This document shows positions 50,137 through 58,667 of a stretch of 64,000 bases of DNA, piece by piece. A program made the translations under genes and the position numbers. The stretch spans positions 80,616-144,615 of the forward strand of contig NZ_MRCD01000012.1 in the NCBI RefSeq assembly GCF_001904745.1, in the 5' to 3' direction. The DNA comes from Calothrix sp. HK-06. GTDB lineage: Bacteria > Cyanobacteriota > Cyanobacteriia > Cyanobacteriales > Nostocaceae. The stretch's first letter is position 1. Every line of letters starts with the position of its first letter. The notes under the pieces were generated by a model that was not told the DNA's origin, ran no database searches, and saw nothing but the letters and a program-made list of their open reading frames with translations.

Positions 50137-50397
50137 CTAATACATATACGATTCAATTTGACTTATAGGTACAAAGCACTCTTCTGGTAACAATACCGGA
50201 TGCTGCGTAAAAATAACTTTACCTCGGTGGTTAGAACGATTAATCGCTACACCCGAAGCATGTCCTGTAATTTCAGGATGAACTTCGCAATATATATGAT
50301 ATATCTGTCCAGCGGCTCTAATGAGGGCAGGGTCAATCAAAGCTGGCTGGTTTCTATTGTTCGTGTAATTATCGGGTTCTTGTTTTAAAGCGTACAC
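50137..50397 (-). CDS. Conserved-looking hypothetical protein, 86 aa
   Basis: Soluble, with no membrane helix or recognised domain. It reads ALIDPALIRAAGQIYHIYCE and GHASGVAINRSNHRGKVIFT, ending in a Tyr-rich ESYMY. Codon use and the clean frame argue for a real gene. It stands alone between pilD and leuB; no function is suggested. Confidence 0.6.
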   Translation of the reverse strand: MYALKQEPDNYTNNRNQPALIDPALIRAAGQIYHIYCEVHPEITGHASGVAINRSNHRGKVIFTQHPVLLPEECFVPISQIESYMY

Positions 50398-50492
50398 TGC
50401 TTATACTAATGATTTGTGTCTAGGTTTACTTTTAGTTTATCTGAAAATTTAGGCGCCGAAACTCCCTAAATTTTCATGATTAAACCAAACTA

Positions 50493-51578
50493 TTATTCTT
50501 CCAAGGCTTGAATTAATGCGTCGCCTATTGCACGACAGCCTAATTGCTTCATACCCGGAGACATTATATCTCCTGTACGCAACCCCCGCTGTAAAATCAG
50601 CGACACACTTTTTTCAATATGGTCAGCGGCTGTGGGTTGATTTAAGCCGTATCGTAACATCATTGCAGCACTTAAGACCTGTGCTAAAGGATTAGCTTTG
50701 TCTTGTCCTGCAATATCAGGTGCAGAACCATGAACTGGCTCAAACACTCCTGGTCCGGTTGCACCCAGACTAGCAGATGGTAGCATACCTATACTGCCTG
50801 TCAACATGGCTGCGGCATCCGACAGGATATCACCAAACAAATTACCTGTTACAATTGTGTCGAACTGTTTAGGCGCCCGTAGAAGTTGCATCGCGGCATT
50901 ATCTACATAAAGATGCGAAAGTTCCACATTAGGATACTCTGCTGCGAGTTTAGTAATATTTTCGCGCCATAGCTGTGACACATCCAAAACATTCGCTTTA
51001 TCTACAGAACATAATTTACCACTACGTTTTTGTGCAGCTTCAAAAGCAACTCTGCCAATACGATTTATTTCCGACTCTGTATAAACCATCGTATTCACAC
51101 CACGCTTTTCACCTGTCTCTGTGGCAAAAACTCCTCTAGGTTTGCCAAAGTAAATACCTCCCGTCAACTCGCGCACCACCATAATATCAACACCTTCGAC
51201 AACTTCTTTTTTCAACGTTGAGGCATCTATTAATTCAGGGATGATTTTTGCAGGTCGCAAATTAGCAAATAACTCCAAACCGGCGCGCAATGCTAACAAA
51301 CCTCCTTCGGGACGTTGAGGTGGTGGTAATGAGTCCCATTTATAACCGCCAATAGCAGCAAGTAACACTGCATCACTATTACGACATTTTTCTAAACTTT
51401 CTTGTGGTAAAGGTTCCCCAGTTAGGTCAATAGCGGCGCCACCAATCGGAACTTCTTGAAAATGAAACTCAATATCAAATCTCTTTCCTACAACCTTGAG
51501 TACATCCACAGCAACGTTCATGATTTCGGGACCGATGCCATCGCCTGGTAGAAGAGTTATGCGGAATTGCTGTGTCAT
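50493..51578 (-). CDS. leuB: 3-Isopropylmalate dehydrogenase
   Basis: 361 aa. [66 protein letters not shown] and [18 protein letters not shown] are the standard IPMDH blocks, including the Arg, Tyr, Lys and Asp substrate and metal ligands. It carries out oxidative decarboxylation in leucine synthesis, NAD-dependent. Confidence 0.97.
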   Translation of the reverse strand: MTQQFRITLLPGDGIGPEIMNVAVDVLKVVGKRFDIEFHFQEVPIGGAAIDLTGEPLPQESLEKCRNSDAVLLAAIGGYKWDSLPPPQRPEGGLLALRAGLELFANLRPAKIIPELIDASTLKKEVVEGVDIMVVRELTGGIYFGKPRGVFATETGEKRGVNTMVYTESEINRIGRVAFEAAQKRSGKLCSVDKANVLDVSQLWRENITKLAAEYPNVELSHLYVDNAAMQLLRAPKQFDTIVTGNLFGDILSDAAAMLTGSIGMLPSASLGATGPGVFEPVHGSAPDIAGQDKANPLAQVLSAAMMLRYGLNQPTAADHIEKSVSLILQRGLRTGDIMSPGMKQLGCRAIGDALIQALEE

Positions 51579-51678
51579 AAAGGTTATGGAAATATTTTTA
51601 TAGTGCTAATAAATTTAATATCATACAGAGGAAGTGCATTATTTCAGATGGAATTTTTAATTTATTTGGGAACTCTGT

Positions 51679-51746
51679 CTTGTGGAATGGGCATCCTTGC
51701 CGTTCTAAAAATCAGGAGAGGCGGGCAAGGATGCCCACCCCACAAG
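51679..51746. repeat. Long inverted repeat CTTGTGG-GGGCATCCTTGCC
   Basis: Twenty paired bases in two blocks: CTTGTGG with CCACAAG, and GGGCATCCTTGCC with GGCAAGGATGCCC, separated by a 3-nt internal loop, enclosing 22 nt. It lies between the stop of the minus-strand gene at 51763 and leuB. It belongs to the same group as 41412, 47880 and 55584. Confidence 0.7.
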
Positions 51747-51762
51747 ATAAGTTTAAAAGTTT

Positions 51763-52335
51763 TTACGCACTTCGATATGCTGTGATAAATGCTTTTACGC
51801 AATCTCCACAGTCACTTAGTGTTGTGTAATTTACACTCTCTCGTTCTTTGAATTTGGCAATTAATCTAGCACCCAATAATTTGTTAATTTCTGCAAATTG
51901 ATTTCTTGATACTGATTGTAAGGCTTTTTGTATGGCAGAGGGTGCCTCGGATGTTTCTAGTTGATTTGCTAGTTCTGTAACGCTGACACCTGATGCTGCT
52001 GCTAATACAAGCGGATGTGCGGTTGCACGTATTGTATCAATTCCATAAATAGTAAAAAGTGTTGACGTAAGTTTGATATGTGAGTACAGCAATGCTGCAA
52101 TTTCTGATGGTATTCCTGCTGTGTTAAAAAAATCACCACAATATTGTTCATCAATATTGTTTCGCAAGGTATAAACTGCTGACTCGCTAATAGCGTGTTT
52201 AGCCATTTTAGTTTTATTACCTTTCCAAGACAGGTCATTTACGAACAGTTGCCCCCACTCCCTACCATGCTCTATTGCTAGGGCAACCGTTTGTCCAATC
52301 ACGTGCAACCTGATTCCAGAGATATCGAAAAGCAT
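51763..52335 (-). CDS. Hypothetical protein, 190 aa
   Basis: I do not recognise it. It is soluble and mainly helical, with ATAHPLVLAAASGVSVTELANQ and IQKALQSVSRNQFAEINKLL in the middle and a C-terminal SDCGDCVKAFITAYR with a CxxC pair. The frame is clean and of native base composition. It is divergent from the ABC transporter pair with a 225-bp gap. Confidence 0.6.
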   Translation of the reverse strand: MLFDISGIRLHVIGQTVALAIEHGREWGQLFVNDLSWKGNKTKMAKHAISESAVYTLRNNIDEQYCGDFFNTAGIPSEIAALLYSHIKLTSTLFTIYGIDTIRATAHPLVLAAASGVSVTELANQLETSEAPSAIQKALQSVSRNQFAEINKLLGARLIAKFKERESVNYTTLSDCGDCVKAFITAYRSA

Positions 52336-52560
52336 AAAATATTTGGTACTGAAACGATTTTTTTAAAGCCTACAGTTCCATAGTTCCCATTTTTATTATC
52401 AAACTAACTACAGAATGTAATGCTTAAATTAATCTTTATTGTTTTCATCATAGATATATAAAGTTTCAATGAATACCGTTGCATTTTCCGTAACAGGTGT
52501 AACAAAGCCTGTAAATAGAAGCTAAGTTAGTATTTACTTACGTGGCTTTCTGGTATAGCT

Positions 52561-53511
52561 ATGGTGACAGAATTATCAATACATACTATTGGTTTAACTA
52601 AGCAGTTTGACCGACACATTGCTGTTAACGAGGTCGAATTGGAAATAGGCGCCGGGGAAGTCTATGGTTTAATCGGCCCAAACGGTGCTGGTAAAACCAC
52701 CTTAATTAGAATGTTGGCAGCAGTTGAGGAACCTACACAAGGGGAAATTTATATTGATGGAAACCGACTGACACGCGACAGAAGTAACCCAACTCTTAAG
52801 CGTCGTTTAGGATATTTACCCGATGATTACCCTTTATACGATGAACTTACTGTTTGGGATTATCTAGAATATTTCGCCAGATTATATAAACTGCGTGAAC
52901 CACGTCGTACCCAACGACTACACGAGGTGCTAGAACTGATTCAATTAGGAAATAAACGTAATAGTTTAATTTCTACGTTGTCACGTGGGATGAAACAGCG
53001 CTTAAGTTTAGCACGCACTATTATTCATGAACCAATAGTGTTGCTACTTGATGAACCTGTTTCTGGACTAGACCCTATCGCAAGATTGCAGTTCCGCGAA
53101 ATTATTAAAGCACTGCAAGAAGCTGGGATGACGATATTAATTTCTTCACATGTTCTTAGTGATTTAGCTGAACTTTGCACATCTGTAGGGATTATGGAGT
53201 TGGGTTGTTTGGTAGAAAGCACATCGCTTACGGAACTTTATAAACGTCTGTCTCGTCAGCAAATAGAAATTTCTACTCTTGGAAAAATTGATGATTTACT
53301 AGGGGAATTGAAAAATAACCCATTTGTACAAGAGTGGGAAGTAATGCCTACTAAAGACAAGGTACGGGTAAATTTTTCTGGTCAACAACAAGACTGCGCT
53401 AATTTGCTGCGTTCTTTAATTGATGCAAGGGTTCCTCTAACTAATTTTCATTGTACTCAAGAAGATTTGGAAACAATTTTCTTGAAAATGGGTCATAAGC
53501 AAGCTTCTTAG
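52561..53511 (+). CDS. ABC-2 type transporter ATPase
   Basis: 316 aa with Walker A GPNGAGKTTLIRML, signature TLSRGMKQRLSLARTI, Walker B IVLLLDEPVSGLDP and H-loop ISSHVLSDL, plus a ~80-residue C-terminal extension typical of CcmA/DrrA-type subunits. It is followed 39 bp later by its membrane partner. Substrate unknown. Confidence 0.93.
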   Translation: MVTELSIHTIGLTKQFDRHIAVNEVELEIGAGEVYGLIGPNGAGKTTLIRMLAAVEEPTQGEIYIDGNRLTRDRSNPTLKRRLGYLPDDYPLYDELTVWDYLEYFARLYKLREPRRTQRLHEVLELIQLGNKRNSLISTLSRGMKQRLSLARTIIHEPIVLLLDEPVSGLDPIARLQFREIIKALQEAGMTILISSHVLSDLAELCTSVGIMELGCLVESTSLTELYKRLSRQQIEISTLGKIDDLLGELKNNPFVQEWEVMPTKDKVRVNFSGQQQDCANLLRSLIDARVPLTNFHCTQEDLETIFLKMGHKQAS

Positions 53512-53550
53512 TCGAAGTTAGAGTCAAAATTTCTTGAATTAAATAAATAT

Positions 53551-55458
53551 ATGCTTCAATTTCTTGAGAAAATCGGTGAATGGAATCCACAATTTACTAG
53601 GGAAATAAAAGGGCGCCTTAAAATCTTTCCAATTTTAGTTACCAGTGCAATATCTTTAATCGTTCAATCTGTTGTTTTCCTAGCTCAACTAGGTCAAATA
53701 CCTGGTAAAGAGTATCGGATGAATGAACAATACTGTGGTATTGGCAAGTCTTATCAAGAGCAAATTTCTGACCTGAGTCAAGTTCTAGCCAAGCTACAAA
53801 AGAATTTTTTCCATTACAGTAGAAAACAATATTTTGACGCTGAGAAACTAGAAAATATCCGAACACAATTACAAGAAGTAAAAAAGACACGCGCTAATCT
53901 ACAAGATATTTTGTATAAACAGCCATGTCCGCGCAGCCAAATTGATATGGCTGAATGGTGGCGCGACCATTGGGAATACATGTTTCAGGCTTTAAGCGTG
54001 ATTTTTATTTTCACGCTACTAGTTGCAGGTACTTATTTACTGATAAATAATTTAGCGCAAGAAGAACGTCGAGGTACACTCAATTTTATTCGTCTCAGTC
54101 CGCAGTCTGAAGTTAGTGTTTTAACAGGTAAAATACTAGGTGTACCAATTTTAGTTTACTTGTTTGTAGCGCTTGCGATTCCTTTTCATATTTTTTCTGG
54201 AAAAGCTGCCGACATTGCTTTCAGTCATATTTTCAGTTATTACGTTGTTTTAGTAGGCAGTTGTATTTTCTTTTATAGTGCAGCGTGTCTGTTTAGCCTA
54301 GTCACACAATTTTTAGGTGGTTTTCAACCTTGGTTAGGTGCTGGTGCAGTTTTAATGTTTTTGGCTCTTGTTTTCTCAACTGCTCAGTATAGTAATAATC
54401 TTAATAATGGCGCCGCTTGGTTTAGAATTTTTACTCCAATAGATGCAACTAGCTATCTATTTTCTAACTTCTTTAAAAATTATTCCGAGAGAAACTTTGA
54501 AAAATATAAAGAAATACAGTTTTTTTATATTCCAATTGGCGCCAATATCGCTAGCTTTATTGGAATGCATTTAGCCAACTACGGTCTTTGGAGTTATGGA
54601 ATTTGGCAAGGACTTCTACGACGTTTCCGCAACCCAAACACACCAATAATAAGTAAATTGCAAAGTTACTTACTTGTCACTTTTATACAGGTGTTGTCAT
54701 GGGGATTTACGCTACAAAACGTCAAAAATTTCTACCCAAATGTCGGTGGTAAGCCACAACCTTCGTACTATGACATAAATACTCAAATCTTACAAAACTT
54801 GCCAATATTCGCACTATTCAACTTTGTGCTAATGTTTGGCTTGATATTTATTCTCTCGCACGAACGCCAAACAATTCAAGATTGGGCGCGTTATCGTTAT
54901 AAAGGCACTTCTACCCGTAAAGGTTGGTGGCATAATTCTCTACTTAGAGATTTAATCTTTGGCGAAAAAAGTCCAGCACTGCTTACATTTGCACTTTGCT
55001 CGCTCATCATAACTATTCCTATTACCATTTGGGTGATCCTCTCGGAACACCTTAATGTTCGTAATAACTATGCAATAGATTGGTTAATTGAAGATGTTGG
55101 CAGATTCAAAGCTATCTTGGGTATTGTCTTGTTAACTTTTTTATGGGGTATTGGCGCCACTGTTGCCCAACGAATGCTACTGTTAAAAACATCGAAACGT
55201 TATTTGTGGGCACTTGGTAGCACTAGCGCATTATTGTTTGCACCAGCAATAATTTTATCAATACTCAATAATACAATCGCTAAAAATTCTGCTCTCTGGC
55301 TTTTTTCAAGTTACCCTTGGGCTGCTTTAGCAGAAACAAGCTTACCAATTGTATTTATGGCACTACTTACTCAGGTGATGGTGTTGGGATTCTTAAATAT
55401 CCGTTTGGCTAAACAAATTAAGCTAGCGGGTGAATCTGCAACCCAAGCGTTAAAATAA
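53551..55458 (+). CDS. ABC-2 type permease
   Basis: 635 aa, about a dozen hydrophobic helices in two groups with a cytoplasmic ERQTIQDWARYRYKG segment between them. The first periplasmic loop (roughly residues 45-140) is large and charged, with coiled-coil character. EERRGTLNFIRLSPQSE is the cytoplasmic coupling motif of cyanobacterial ABC-2 permeases. It pairs with the upstream ATPase. Confidence 0.85.
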   Translation: MLQFLEKIGEWNPQFTREIKGRLKIFPILVTSAISLIVQSVVFLAQLGQIPGKEYRMNEQYCGIGKSYQEQISDLSQVLAKLQKNFFHYSRKQYFDAEKLENIRTQLQEVKKTRANLQDILYKQPCPRSQIDMAEWWRDHWEYMFQALSVIFIFTLLVAGTYLLINNLAQEERRGTLNFIRLSPQSEVSVLTGKILGVPILVYLFVALAIPFHIFSGKAADIAFSHIFSYYVVLVGSCIFFYSAACLFSLVTQFLGGFQPWLGAGAVLMFLALVFSTAQYSNNLNNGAAWFRIFTPIDATSYLFSNFFKNYSERNFEKYKEIQFFYIPIGANIASFIGMHLANYGLWSYGIWQGLLRRFRNPNTPIISKLQSYLLVTFIQVLSWGFTLQNVKNFYPNVGGKPQPSYYDINTQILQNLPIFALFNFVLMFGLIFILSHERQTIQDWARYRYKGTSTRKGWWHNSLLRDLIFGEKSPALLTFALCSLIITIPITIWVILSEHLNVRNNYAIDWLIEDVGRFKAILGIVLLTFLWGIGATVAQRMLLLKTSKRYLWALGSTSALLFAPAIILSILNNTIAKNSALWLFSSYPWAALAETSLPIVFMALLTQVMVLGFLNIRLAKQIKLAGESATQALK

Positions 55459-55479
55459 AATCCTTGTCAGTAGCGTTAC

Positions 55480-55581
55480 ATGTGTGACGACCCTGATTTT
55501 GACGAAAAAGTTGAAGCTGCGATTCGGCAAAAATTAGAAGCTGCTGGAAATGGCACCATTAATAACGCGAATACTCAATAA
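55480..55581 (+). CDS. Possible small acidic protein, 33 aa
   Basis: ATG 55480 to TAA 55579-55581 encodes MCDDPDFDEKVEAAIRQKLE and a short Asn-rich tail. No clear ribosome site. It sits 21 bp after the permease stop and ends just before a hairpin terminator, so it could be the last cistron. It may equally be chance or a relic. Confidence 0.35.
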   Translation: MCDDPDFDEKVEAAIRQKLEAAGNGTINNANTQ

Positions 55582-55583
55582 CA

Positions 55584-55604
55584 GCACAGGCAGGATGCCT
55601 GTGC
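55584..55604. terminator. Hairpin GCACAGGCA-GGA-TGCCTGTGC
   Basis: 9-bp perfect stem with a 3-nt loop, located between the ABC transporter operon (+) and the convergent SucD-like gene (-). Same family as the accD hairpin at 47880. Confidence 0.6.
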
Positions 55605-55620
55605 TACAGATTAATACGGA

Positions 55621-56511
55621 TTAATGGCTCTTTTTTATGATTTTTTTAAGTAGTTCTGGTATTTGAGATGGACGTTCGGCAATTGGAATTTCAGCTTCGG
55701 TAAATGCTGCTAGTTTATTTTTTGCTGTGCCAAAGTCGGAGTCACGTCCAATAACTGCTGCTAGTGTTCCTGTTTGGCGCCAGTGTTTACCACGCGGCGC
55801 CTCTTTTCCTGCTATATAACCTATTACAGGTGTATCTATAACTTCTGTAATGTAACGGGCTGCTGCTTCTTCACTACCTCCACCAGGTTGACCAACTAGC
55901 ACTATTGCTTCGGTTGCTTCGTCTTCGTCAAGAATTTGTAACCACTGCATAAACGACGAACCAACTATTGCATCGCTACCAATGCTTACACTAATAGATT
56001 GACCTATACCTGCTTGCGTTAATTCTCTCGCTATTTCATAAGTAAGAGTTGTGCTTCGACTCAATATCGCTACTGAACCTGGAGTATAAAATTCACTAGG
56101 CTGTGTACCTAAGAGAATTTTCCCTGGAACGATAATACCAGGACTATTTGGTCCAATTACTAAAGTTTCTGTGGCTTCTGCTGTACGTAATAACTGCACC
56201 ATGTCCAAAGGTGGAACCCCAGGTGAAATTATCACGATTTGACGAATACCAGATGTAATTGCTTCTAATGCTGCATCCAAAACTTCGTAAGGATATACAT
56301 TTAAAATCGTTGTGTCTATTATTCCATATTGCTCTGTAGCTTCTTCAACTAAATCAAATATCGGCAAATCGTGTAACGTATTGCCACCACATCCAGGATT
56401 CACCCCAGCAATTAAATTGGTGCCATACGCTTTCATCTGCGCGATTTGCATTGGCGATATGAATTCACAAAAGCCTTGAATTATAACTTTGCTATTAGGC
56501 GTTAAGTTCAT
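55621..56511 (-). CDS. SucD-like protein (succinyl-CoA ligase alpha family) lacking the catalytic His
   Basis: 296 aa from ATG 56511; the upstream extension is unsupported. The CoA-binding N-terminal domain (VIIQGFCEF...LIAGVNPGCGG) and ligase domain (GPNSPGIIVPG, GSVAILSRSTTLTYEIA, VGQPGGGSEEAAARYI, PVIGYIAGKEAPRGK) are in order. In true SucD the next residues are MGHAGA with the phospho-His; here they are HWRQTGTLA, so His becomes Gln. It lies 288 bp downstream of a divergent SucC-like gene. Probably a regulatory or repurposed ligase-like protein. Confidence 0.85.
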   Translation of the reverse strand: MNLTPNSKVIIQGFCEFISPMQIAQMKAYGTNLIAGVNPGCGGNTLHDLPIFDLVEEATEQYGIIDTTILNVYPYEVLDAALEAITSGIRQIVIISPGVPPLDMVQLLRTAEATETLVIGPNSPGIIVPGKILLGTQPSEFYTPGSVAILSRSTTLTYEIARELTQAGIGQSISVSIGSDAIVGSSFMQWLQILDEDEATEAIVLVGQPGGGSEEAAARYITEVIDTPVIGYIAGKEAPRGKHWRQTGTLAAVIGRDSDFGTAKNKLAAFTEAEIPIAERPSQIPELLKKIIKKSH

Positions 56512-56798
56512 AAAATACGTAGTAAATTTTCCACTCAGTATGTAGTCATAACTGAGATGTGACACTTTATAAAGTGTCCAGTTTATTTGATTGTTATTCA
56601 ATTTTGTGCTTAGTTTTTACTAAACATTCACTTTTGCCGAATCATATTCTTGATATCTAGAAATTGCCTATAAAGACAATTGACCTATAAATAAATCATA
56701 AACTTTTTTCGGATTTGTTTTAAAATTGAATTAGATTTTGTCAATACCTCCCGTTACATCTGCTAGTAATATAATTTCTAGTGCAAGCTGACAACTTA

Positions 56799-58025
56799 TT
56801 ACTTTTTATACACAATCGGTTGAGCAAGGCGTACTGCTTCACTTACTGCTTCATCTAAGCTTTCTGTCATGACTATAGATATATCGCTTTCGTGTTTTAA
56901 CGCTGTTAGCTCTTTTTTGGCGCCATCTAAGTCTGAACCAGCGAGTCTCACAACTAAACGTGGGAAGTTATGATCACGTTTGTGTTTGTTACCGTTACGT
57001 ATACCGTTTGATTTATGCTCACTGTTATAATGATGCACAAATTCAGTTATAACTTCTGCAATTTCAATCGCTTGAGGTATACTGCCCAAAAGATTAATCA
57101 GAATCACCTGAATACTTTTGTCAGCGCTCATTATTCGCAGAGCTTTTTCTAGACGAGTTTTAAATGTCGTCGGAGAAGCATCAAGGGGAGATGCATGACG
57201 CAAGTTCAGACAATATCCAGGTTTTCCACCTGCTAAAGTAACTAAGTCCATTGTGGTTAATACTGAACCGGCGCCATTACCCATAATACCGATTTTGCCG
57301 TGCAGTTCCAATCCCTCCCATTCTTTAAAATCTTGATGTTTACCATTGCCGTTATACCGATTATGCATTTTAGTCGCCATTAAGGCAATGTCAGGATGAC
57401 GCGATATTGCACGCTCGTTAACACTAATACTACCGTTCAACGCCATCGGTTCACCTTGCGAATTTATACCAAGCGGATTAATTTCAACTAAATCTAAATC
57501 TTTCTCGATTAGTAGATAGTACATTTTTTCAATAACGCTGCTAACAGTTTGCATTCGCTTTCCCTGCAATCCCATTTTCAACGCTAACCTTCGAGCATAA
57601 AACGATGAAAATTCATGCTCGACAACGACGTGCTGCATCTTATCTCCATACGAGTCCAAATCTATATCAGGTTCTTGGCAACCCAGTAAAATTGGACGAC
57701 AAACGGCTGTATCAATGACAACAGCTAAATATAACTCTTGTTCAGCATCATATTTTGCTTCTGCTAGCAGCACTTCTGGTAGTTCACCCATTATTGGTAA
57801 ATTAAAGATATTTTGGGCTGCTGCTATGGCGTCAATTGTTGTCTCTACAAACCTAACTCCACCAACTTTTAACCTTGCTCCCCCACTGACTTGCGACTTT
57901 AGAACAATTGGGTAAGGTATTTTTAACCTCTTTAAGTCCGTTGGATGGTCTATTCGCTGTGATGGCAGCACTGGAATGCCAATCTGCCCAAACCATTCTT
58001 TAACCTGATACTCTAGTAAATCCAT
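56799..58025 (-). CDS. SucC-like ATP-grasp protein (succinyl-CoA ligase beta family), divergent
   Basis: 408 aa from ATG 58025, preceded by AAAGGTG. The ATP-grasp domain opens LLEYQVKEWFGQIGIPVLPS, with VLKSQVSGGARLKVGGVR (ATP-binding Lys) and DLVEINPLGINSQGE (metal-binding). The C-terminal domain keeps GNGAGSVLTTMDLVTLAGGKP, but the usual GGGA loop after it is LRHASPLD and the FGGI phosphate loop is LGSI. An unusual Asn/His/Lys-rich insert lies near residue 340 (HKSNGIRNGNKHKRDHN). It is the partner of the SucD-like protein downstream. Confidence 0.85.
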   Translation of the reverse strand: MDLLEYQVKEWFGQIGIPVLPSQRIDHPTDLKRLKIPYPIVLKSQVSGGARLKVGGVRFVETTIDAIAAAQNIFNLPIMGELPEVLLAEAKYDAEQELYLAVVIDTAVCRPILLGCQEPDIDLDSYGDKMQHVVVEHEFSSFYARRLALKMGLQGKRMQTVSSVIEKMYYLLIEKDLDLVEINPLGINSQGEPMALNGSISVNERAISRHPDIALMATKMHNRYNGNGKHQDFKEWEGLELHGKIGIMGNGAGSVLTTMDLVTLAGGKPGYCLNLRHASPLDASPTTFKTRLEKALRIMSADKSIQVILINLLGSIPQAIEIAEVITEFVHHYNSEHKSNGIRNGNKHKRDHNFPRLVVRLAGSDLDGAKKELTALKHESDISIVMTESLDEAVSEAVRLAQPIVYKK

Positions 58026-58667
58026 ACTACGCACCTTTGAAATACCACTTCACGCTTGTTGGAGTTGCCGTCAAATTTTTAAGTTGCTGCATCCCCAAAG
58101 CAAAAGTCGGCTTTTAATTAACTATAATTTCTTTGTGTGTCATTAATTCTATCGAATTCGGTTGATGCGGTAAATAACATGCGATTTTAATTTACTTACA
58201 TACATCAAAATTGGCATCTAATTTCAGTAAAACCCCTTACGTAATCAATAACAGGCATTTTTTTAAACAATTCAATTAGTATTTCTACAATATATATATT
58301 TTCTAACTGCTCAAGTATTTAGATATGTAAAATTGGCATAGAGATATGTCAGGTTTAGTACAGTAAGAAACCCGCTTTCTAGTATAAGTGGAACATCATC
58401 CAAACTATACAAAAATCTTATTGTTCATATTCCAACAACATGTTTGTTACCTTTGTAACCCAATTTAGAAGTTTTTGTCATCTGCTTAACTATCTTTAGA
58501 TAGATGAAATTCGTGACAAAGAGTCATAACAAGATTCTGTGATTGTAAATTTATTGGTTTATTACCGTTTTTTCTAAATCTGTGCTAGAACATTTGGCTG
58601 GTTGTATAGGAAAATAGTAACTGGTCAAACTGTGTCTTTGTTAACAAACCCCAGCCTGTCATCACCA
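58026..58667. other. 642-bp noncoding gap
   Basis: AT-rich, no gene or strong palindrome. A weak AAACC...TTTCT hairpin near 58369 resembles those at 30538 and 61394. It must hold divergent promoters for the SucC-like and coiled-coil genes. Confidence 0.45.
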
